Below are positions 61,201-64,000 of a DNA stretch of 64,000 nucleotides, one piece after another. The notes below the pieces were generated by a model, which was not told the DNA's origin, ran no database searches, and saw only the letters and a program-made list of their open reading frames with translations. The stretch is from Oceaniferula marina (lineage in GTDB: Bacteria; Verrucomicrobiota; Verrucomicrobiia; Verrucomicrobiales; Akkermansiaceae): positions 471,104 through 535,103 of the forward strand of contig NZ_JACBAZ010000002.1 of assembly GCF_013391475.1 (NCBI RefSeq), in the 5' to 3' direction. The first letter of the stretch is position 1, and every line of letters begins with the position of its first letter. The position numbers were made by a program, and so were the translations under genes.

Positions 61201-62667
61201 GTGACAGACGTGAATGAAGCGCCGGTGGCCAATGACGCCAGTGGCAGTATTGCCGAAGATGCCGGTATGGGCTCCGCAGTGGTGACGGTCACATCCAGTG
61301 ATGTGGATGCGGGTGACTCCCTGGTATATGCGATCACCGCTGGGAATATTGGTGGTGCCTTTGCGATTGATAGTAGCGGCAACATCACCACGGCCGGCTC
61401 CCTCGATTACGAAACACTCAACCAATACGTGTTGACGGTAACTGTAACCGATATCGCCTCCCTGACGGACACAGCCAGTGTGGCCATTGATGTGACGGAT
61501 GTGTTGGAGATAAGCGCCCCGCTCGTGAGTTCCGGATCGGCGTCAGCCATTACCCAGACAAGTGCGGACATTGTTTATAGTGTCACTGATGACGGTGGTG
61601 AAGCCCCGACGGTTATTGTTTATTATGGAACAAGTGACGGCGGTCAGATTCCGGGTAACTGGAACAGCAGTATTGGCCAGGGGGCGAGGGACAATGGGTC
61701 TCATATGGCATCATTGTCCGGATTGGCTGAGGGGACGACTTATTACTACGCCGTGCATGCTGTTAACAGTGCGGGTGAGAGTTGGGGCAGCAGCGGCAGC
61801 TTTACGACAGAAGCTGATACCTCGCCGAAGCTGGTGCGCACGACGGTCAGTGCGGTGAGTTCCAGTAACTGGACCACGGTGGATCTCGGGCAGAGTTACA
61901 ACTCGGCTGTGATTGTGGCAACTCCGGTCTACGACGGTAGCACCCAGGTGCCGGTGGTGACTCGGATCCGCAATGTCGGCGGGAGCAGCTTTGAACTGAA
62001 GCTCGACCGGGCCGATGGGTTGACAACAGCCTTGAGTATGGATGTATCGGTGATCGCTGTCGAAGAGGGTGTTTATACCCAGTCCACGGACGGAGTGGCG
62101 ATGGAAGCTGTAAAGTACACCTCCACGGTGACAGCGGATAATAACAACTGGGTGGGTGAATCCCGAAGCTACCAGAATAGCTACACCAATCCGGTGGTGG
62201 TTGGCCAAGTGATGAGTGCCAATGACGCCAATTGGTCGGTGTTTTGGAGTATGGGAAGCTCCCGCACAGCTCCGGCGAGTGCGTCTGTTCTCAACGTCGG
62301 TAAACACGTGGGAGAAGATCCGAACACAGCGCGGGCCAACGAGACGATCGGTTACATCGTAATCGAAAGCGGAAGTGGTAGCATCAACGGAGTGGCCTAC
62401 GAGGCTGCGCTCGGTGCGGACACTGTCCGTGGTTTCGGCAATAGCAGCAGCCCTTACACCTACAGTCTGAGCGGCACATTGAGCAGCTCGAGTGCGGCCG
62501 CAGTGAGCGTCTCGGGGATGGATGGAAACAACGGAGCTTGGGCGGTCTTGTCGGGGTCACCGGCGCTGACAACGACAAGCATTGGCTTGCACGCTGTTGA
62601 AGATCAGATGGCTGACAGCGAGCAAAGTCACACGACAACTCAGGTGGGATATATTGTGTTGGAGTGA
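52273..62667 (+). CDS. Giant secreted metzincin-type protease/adhesin
   Basis: A 3464-residue protein. An N-terminal hydrophobic leader (LWAAGLLVVLTLTLVLLTL) precedes a region of about 230 residues and a QCSSGKCDHTGH cluster near 236. A zinc-protease domain carries H439-ELGH-ILSMG-H449 (HExxHxxGxxH, the metzincin site). Then come VCBS/Ig-like modules, discoidin-like segments (about 1000-1270), a PA14 domain (about 1635-1778, VLEDFYTEITGS, DGDYTFHLASDDASEFWLS), two LamG-like domains alternating with cadherin repeats (about 1845-2300), further cadherin repeats (TDVNEAPV type), an Ig-like tandem-95 repeat, a fibronectin III domain near 3080-3170, and a distinct beta C-terminus. It is rich in Asp, Thr and Gly, as calcium-bound adhesins are. 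It has no PEP-CTERM tail. It may bind and process surface glycoprotein or particles. Confidence 0.88.
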   Translation: MKNKKTLWAAGLLVVLTLTLVLLTLRSGDHHKPLAGDTRAGRQMTADDRHNVGDRSWEVVRSASAGAVGADSSSGAVKTEYSGELKSLVDAVNEGRPLMLRLGGTERQLHLKAKKIFADGAKVRLSDGTQVYHPGSDIRVFGGVVGLKSASLHGDFQGVRAESTSSDLVPLSGMKPLDLFAEFDAQAVSMSVVGDQYTLSLRNQHRDRLMLRNNPVSGALEMRYEPEAMHQQAFGQCSSGKCDHTGHQGAVGMEEAVAATPGMDPELAKQFDQWITLGGGPGGDYGFEPGEYQAINTTPGIDPLTGRGGKAADPIPFGEKYNESLQEFQYWAQTGPDLLSGDKENPTDAEIAAMLTRILITFEEIDEIYERNMATKMLVAELMIRRENDGGPDKGTIMGSWRNGNEALVGHGNFYGWGGGGAAAGNSFNISSWPVGAAHELGHILSMGHSDGSDLMGPGGGPAHFWGYLTPGPHSLPVTAHQLWREFSGRAQLRTRGIKEHGKIDGEDDYDLRTANGTNRLRHPAETAFANDDTVVTAVDTPVTFDPLANDDRATPGSPYYNDHLFVEEVSRIVPPGAGTLDIVNQGKEIQFTPSAGFEGSVYFNYTLRGSVGNNGRGWLSRAPVVITVGSPVNDPNTINLAAGQDQWTIFPASLAQVDYPTMSDMFISGDSMLLRSHPDATGSEQITVSVGGSNQTVTINYITPTIAAVDDLVQTDGERVLRFNPLVNDVVTGQLRNEWNISTVVAQSLNLSTEKNTGFARSYVLTSASLDTPAMGTLELEKTFHIFPDGSTGVHPNGFLRFTPSEGASGFAVISYTAQDVDGRVLNGTSRVLVGIADVLRPARTYTRIREDHGLVLESRRIAATGPDFSGTSTLQWDVVDQPAGSAVSFEGEASEYAVATFSEPGRYRLRLRATDNGHTKMVERWVIVEAAPLLANKGEERAPWAMVNHLELVGWNQGSWNTSELVSGVSDDRFAGLVDLAPDGTATRSDGNHAEAQTIVTPSEYHAFTQYYGNQNGEFGSQGSLAWWELDLGAEKPVQWVDVNLALSALEDSDYGRYGLVAKLLDAGRNEIASQKLMPKSEHHFAHRIPLSLAGEHSVRYVRIEKPEALNTLALWEVRVMGLRDSDTDLTLWGRVSQSTTPDSDFDAYKAVNKLRGGINGSRTDTSSDGNWWELTLDEELPLSRVRMHLETAMSGGTVTAYNASEVQTWQVTLDGNAVQVLNAIPANTLAKRIRVELPSGLTNASGDKAVLINEFWAWGEKDLSPVTTWSQVSGPAGVSFTDASAVQTSVTLPAAGIYVLRLTSDDHWNKTVRDFTVQYDGASTGPVGYGLADLDLDVAGGNYVVDLFAAFDDAETADTSMSFEVVSVSNAGIFTADPTGVVADPVNFNLAMLAGASGSSTVTIRATDAHSNSTDLVFEVASANQAPVVPDVLEVLVLELTSLNTVLVDLASHVSDPDGDNLTFTVHDDLINRRYSGTLRLASDGKLSLIGELPALSSQYSAGALIMEVHDGVNPIQKFTVQLTIVDENRPPSMEDQTVTAEETSVVNHSFYAVQLDENNDPDDSYTWQILSGNEAGDWMMDADSGELIPLVAMIAARTSSYQLVVQATDNGVPAKSGTATVTVNVGASEGHVLEDFYTEITGSSVADMTGQGNYPDSPTKQSVVELNGLHFSDAGQSNFGRRVRGILKVPTDGDYTFHLASDDASEFWLSADASASNLVKIVELTGYTGELNFDGPVSSAMTLQAGQHYFFEILHKEGGGGDHVAVAWSGPEGLSKQLIPNAYFQPPYDVDADGLHDWWENKYIGSLAYGAADDLDQDGLTNAQELAALSHPMISGGALSWLSEVAQGTSPDQSSIAPLAGNTTRSVDLSDIVGDATYEFYVNGEDLGQTGVDLLNGNGWGLKYEQWNNRGVFGMTRFGQSDWSFSAEPGQSVATPYGTLTQIVIVVDTVQSETRLYLAGVHVGTLGQIPDFAASSVTLGSGNLRDDAEAGVYAFAAYNSALGQAEIAAHNDAWLGNQAPVAVDAYHLVAEDLSVGASLGTVTALDADAGDTLSYAITSGNTGGTFAIDSITGELTVASAMDYDTVPSYALTVTVSDNGNPIKMGTATITVDLSEVVVGGVGDWELAVDTGSAAVHKRTSPLAGNATTTVDLSAISGDATYEFIIDGEDLGQANLDILTGNSRGLKFEQWNNTGALGATHFGVADWSFTAEAGQSVASPYGAVHQLAFVVDSTGGETRVYVDGMHVGSMAQVIDVASATATLGASNLRLDGTVGIHAFAAYNNALPTSELIEHANAWFGIVGNTAPVVSNATYAVAENRNAGTVVGTVMATDADAGDSLSYSITGGNAGGEFAIQSNTGEITTTAVLDHETTGQYVLTVSVSDDGNPSLNDTADITIKVTDVNEAPVAHDASASIAENSDLGVTVAAVTANDLDAGDSLSYAITAGNTGSAFGIDNSGMITTTTELNYETVSLYNLIVTVTDSGGLVDTAAVSISVNNVNEAPVVNDATGTVAEDASMGAGVLTLVASDPDGDGLSYQIIGGNGSGLFAVDAGGQIIVAGSLDYETTIQYVLTVQVTDTLLSDVATVTVDVVDVNEAPVASDDSTVVDEDESVVVAVLDNDTDVDSSISVEWVTQGTNGTVSTDGTTVTYTPDAEYFGDDSFTYTITDGELTDTASVSVTVNQVHEDLAVGDVIAVDLSSVSGSAANYNVMGTGNGSISSGSVVKYGDGSTVADNVSVTLANVYDAGGDDGNTTWSGTVADTYYVAEADDLVYNAPSNPITVTFSGLDDALTYNARVYAIYDDGGGATDTYTVTNGAGVDSSVMARADRRSKATLEEAGGVFNYITTDGSGNITVGVQVTGGTGWTAFSAVVLEVVDPNQTPTAADVNLTIAENGTTNEVVGAVVGIDSNAGDTLDYTITAGNAGGEFAIDKATGEITTTGALDFEAASQYVLTVTVTDSGQLSDSATVTVDVTDVNEAPVANDASGSIAEDAGMGSAVVTVTSSDVDAGDSLVYAITAGNIGGAFAIDSSGNITTAGSLDYETLNQYVLTVTVTDIASLTDTASVAIDVTDVLEISAPLVSSGSASAITQTSADIVYSVTDDGGEAPTVIVYYGTSDGGQIPGNWNSSIGQGARDNGSHMASLSGLAEGTTYYYAVHAVNSAGESWGSSGSFTTEADTSPKLVRTTVSAVSSSNWTTVDLGQSYNSAVIVATPVYDGSTQVPVVTRIRNVGGSSFELKLDRADGLTTALSMDVSVIAVEEGVYTQSTDGVAMEAVKYTSTVTADNNNWVGESRSYQNSYTNPVVVGQVMSANDANWSVFWSMGSSRTAPASASVLNVGKHVGEDPNTARANETIGYIVIESGSGSINGVAYEAALGADTVRGFGNSSSPYTYSLSGTLSSSSAAAVSVSGMDGNNGAWAVLSGSPALTTTSIGLHAVEDQMADSEQSHTTTQVGYIVLE

Positions 62668-62700
62668 TCTAACCTTAATGGTAAATACCTCTTAATAAAT

Positions 62701-62736
62701 CCCCTTGTCATGATGGATGACGAGGGGGTTTTTTTT
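62701..62736 (+). terminator. Rho-independent terminator after giant gene
   Basis: CCCCTTGTCAT (62701-62711) pairs with ATGACGAGGGG (62717-62727) with one G-U pair, followed by a run of eight T. It lies 33 bp past the stop. Confidence 0.88.
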
Positions 62737-63007
62737 GTGTCAAGGGGGTATATTTGATTTCTTGCGTCGAAATGGGTTGACGGAGGTATGCATACTATGT
62801 AGTCACACTATTCATTCTGTATCTTTGCCGTATCGATAATAGATAGAAATTAATATCTTCGTTAGGTCGCTTGATGTGGAATGACTGATCGAGCAGTTAG
62901 CTCAGACGGGAAATTTTATTGTTTAGGCAATAAGATGTTCTGAGCGTCGGCTGCTTCTTCAGTAGGGGAGCACTGCATGTTTCCCTAACACGAACACGAA
63001 CACACAC
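62737..63007. other. Intergenic region upstream of the last gene
   Basis: AT-rich spacer with no supported gene. GTATGCATAC (62786-62795) is a 10-bp palindrome close to a TTGACG that could be a -35 box, but no matching -10 can be fixed. A run of ACGAACACGAACACACACA lies just before the ATG at 63008. Confidence 0.35.
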
Positions 63008-64000
63008 ATGAAAACACACACAACCCATGAAAGATGGGGTCGTGCAGGGGGCTTGTTGCCATCGGTCTTGGGCCGGTTCGGGCAGCATAGTATACTTCTG
63101 ATGACCTTTTGCTCCTCGGCTTATGCCTTGGAAATTGAAATCCCTACGGTGGCGGTAACCACGGTAGGTCAGGCGAAGACCTTTTCGCAAAGTGGGCATG
63201 ACCCGGTGACTCTCAGTGGAGTGCTTGATGTTGCAGATACGCTGACGCTATCGGTAACGTCCGGAACATTAAGCCTATCTGGCACCACTGGATTAACCTT
63301 TGTCGCCGGGGATGGTGTGTCGGACAGCACGATGACGTTCAGTGGTTCGCTGGCAGATGTGAATGCGGCACTCGAGGGGCTTTCGTTTTTACCAAGTTCC
63401 GGAGCGGCGGGAAGTGTGACGATGAATTTGACGGTGGCAGGGACTCAGAGTGTCACCAATAGTTTGAAGCTTGCGGTGAATGCTGCGATTGATGCGGAAG
63501 CCGCAAGAGATCAAATCTTGGCAGGGGTGAGTTCACTAGCTGATCCTACGCAGCCTGGTCGTATGGTGGTGTATGGTGATTCTGCCTGCAGCATCAGCAA
63601 CTACCCCGGTGCTGGAATCGATAACCCGATGGTTGCAGGTGCCAGATGGGGTGCGGGTAAGGTGATCGCCATGCCAGACCACCAGTGGCTGAACATGGGT
63701 AGCTATGGTGGCGATGCCAGTACGGGAACCTTCTACACCAATGGTATGGCTTGGCTTGCGGGATCCACAAGTCTGGGCGTTAAGGTTGTCACTTACAACA
63801 ATCAGGCGAACGCAGACTGGCTCATTGCCCAAGGGTTTACGAATGTGGTGAATACAACGGCTGCCAACTTGGCTACCGATCTGGTAGGTGCGGATGTGTT
63901 TGTCGCCGGGTGGATTGGCACCAGCATCAGTCAGAGTATGAGTGATACCATACGTGATTATGTGACAGCTGGTGGAGGTTTGTTTATTTCCGAGTATGGT
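63008..64000 (+). CDS. Secreted protein, 5' part, M60/TCAF-like region, cut by window edge
   Basis: An ATG at 63008 opens 331 codons that remain open to the edge. A long basic N-terminus and a signal-like stretch (ILLMTFCSSAYA) lead to a beta repeat (VTSGTLSLSGTTGLTFVAGD, LEGLSFLPSSGAAGSVTMNL). A second part from about residue 180 reads MVVYGDSACSISNYPGAG, GKVIAMPDHQWLNMGSYGG and DVFVAGWIGTSISQSMSDTI. This resembles the glutamine-amidotransferase-like domain that precedes M60 (enhancin) metalloprotease domains in bacterial TCAF-like proteins; the protease part would lie beyond the window. Its beta repeats resemble those of the giant upstream protein. Confidence 0.6.
   Translation, partial: MKTHTTHERWGRAGGLLPSVLGRFGQHSILLMTFCSSAYALEIEIPTVAVTTVGQAKTFSQSGHDPVTLSGVLDVADTLTLSVTSGTLSLSGTTGLTFVAGDGVSDSTMTFSGSLADVNAALEGLSFLPSSGAAGSVTMNLTVAGTQSVTNSLKLAVNAAIDAEAARDQILAGVSSLADPTQPGRMVVYGDSACSISNYPGAGIDNPMVAGARWGAGKVIAMPDHQWLNMGSYGGDASTGTFYTNGMAWLAGSTSLGVKVVTYNNQANADWLIAQGFTNVVNTTAANLATDLVGADVFVAGWIGTSISQSMSDTIRDYVTAGGGLFISEYG

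Overview
The window looks like chromosomal DNA of a marine-type Verrucomicrobiota bacterium. This is inferred from the genes, not from any rRNA. Two secreted proteins end in PEP-CTERM sorting tails of the PEPSSAALLGLG type. There are nine sulfatase genes (one cut by the window edge), an ECF-like sigma factor translationally coupled to a FecR-LamG protein, DUF5107-TPR and TPR-sulfotransferase proteins, and very large cadherin-type secreted proteins. No tRNA, rRNA or CRISPR array was seen.

Layout. 1-3035: three sulfatase genes on the minus strand. 3343-15345: an accessory block with a sigma factor and its FecR-LamG partner, a PEP-CTERM protein, a 943-residue discoidin protein and three sulfatases, all on the plus strand. 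This block is bracketed by inward-facing copies of the sigma-factor promoter and 5' end, intact on the left and decayed on the right. 15346-21763: a patchwork of an AT-rich GH29 fucosidase that looks foreign, a GH115 alpha-glucuronidase and a five-bladed-propeller hydrolase. They are separated by two copies of an IS3-type orfA remnant, a 76-bp direct repeat, a lipoprotein pseudogene and a 20-bp-arm perfect hairpin. 21845-23263: TPR-sulfotransferase. 23324-24007: second PEP-CTERM protein.

24200-44187 is one long minus-strand polysaccharide utilisation cluster. In transcription order it holds a sugar porter, a DUF5107-TPR protein, a sulfatase, a GH2 enzyme, a divergent GH95-like enzyme, a GH95 fucosidase, a sulfatase, a GH95 fucosidase with an inserted discoidin domain, and a XylR-like AraC regulator. 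A divergent AraC regulator (44248-45132) stands at its head and another sulfatase (45261-46790) follows. Repeated alpha-L-fucosidase families plus sulfatases, a glucuronidase and a GH2 enzyme suggest breakdown of a sulfated, fucose-rich, probably glucuronate-bearing glycan such as fucoidan. The substrate is inferred.

46960-51919 is more ordinary: a membrane coiled-coil protein, an FHA protein, a small anchored protein, a GHL10-type hydrolase, a winged-helix regulator and a divergent baeRF-like protein. 52273-62667 encodes a 3464-residue secreted protein with a metzincin-type zinc site followed by cadherin, PA14, LamG-like and Ig-like modules. From 63008 a further secreted protein runs off the end.

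The most unusual material is the recombination debris: sigma-gene inverted repeats, a short piece of a GH95 gene fused to a sulfatase-like leader, a GH95 gene bracketed by direct repeats, an in-frame minisatellite at a sulfatase 3' end, and a hairpin on a pseudogene stop. Together these suggest a polysaccharide-degradation island assembled by repeated gene insertion. A shared GTTAC-N12-GTTAC element in front of the sigma gene, its decayed copy and the PEP-CTERM gene is a candidate promoter for the local sigma factor.
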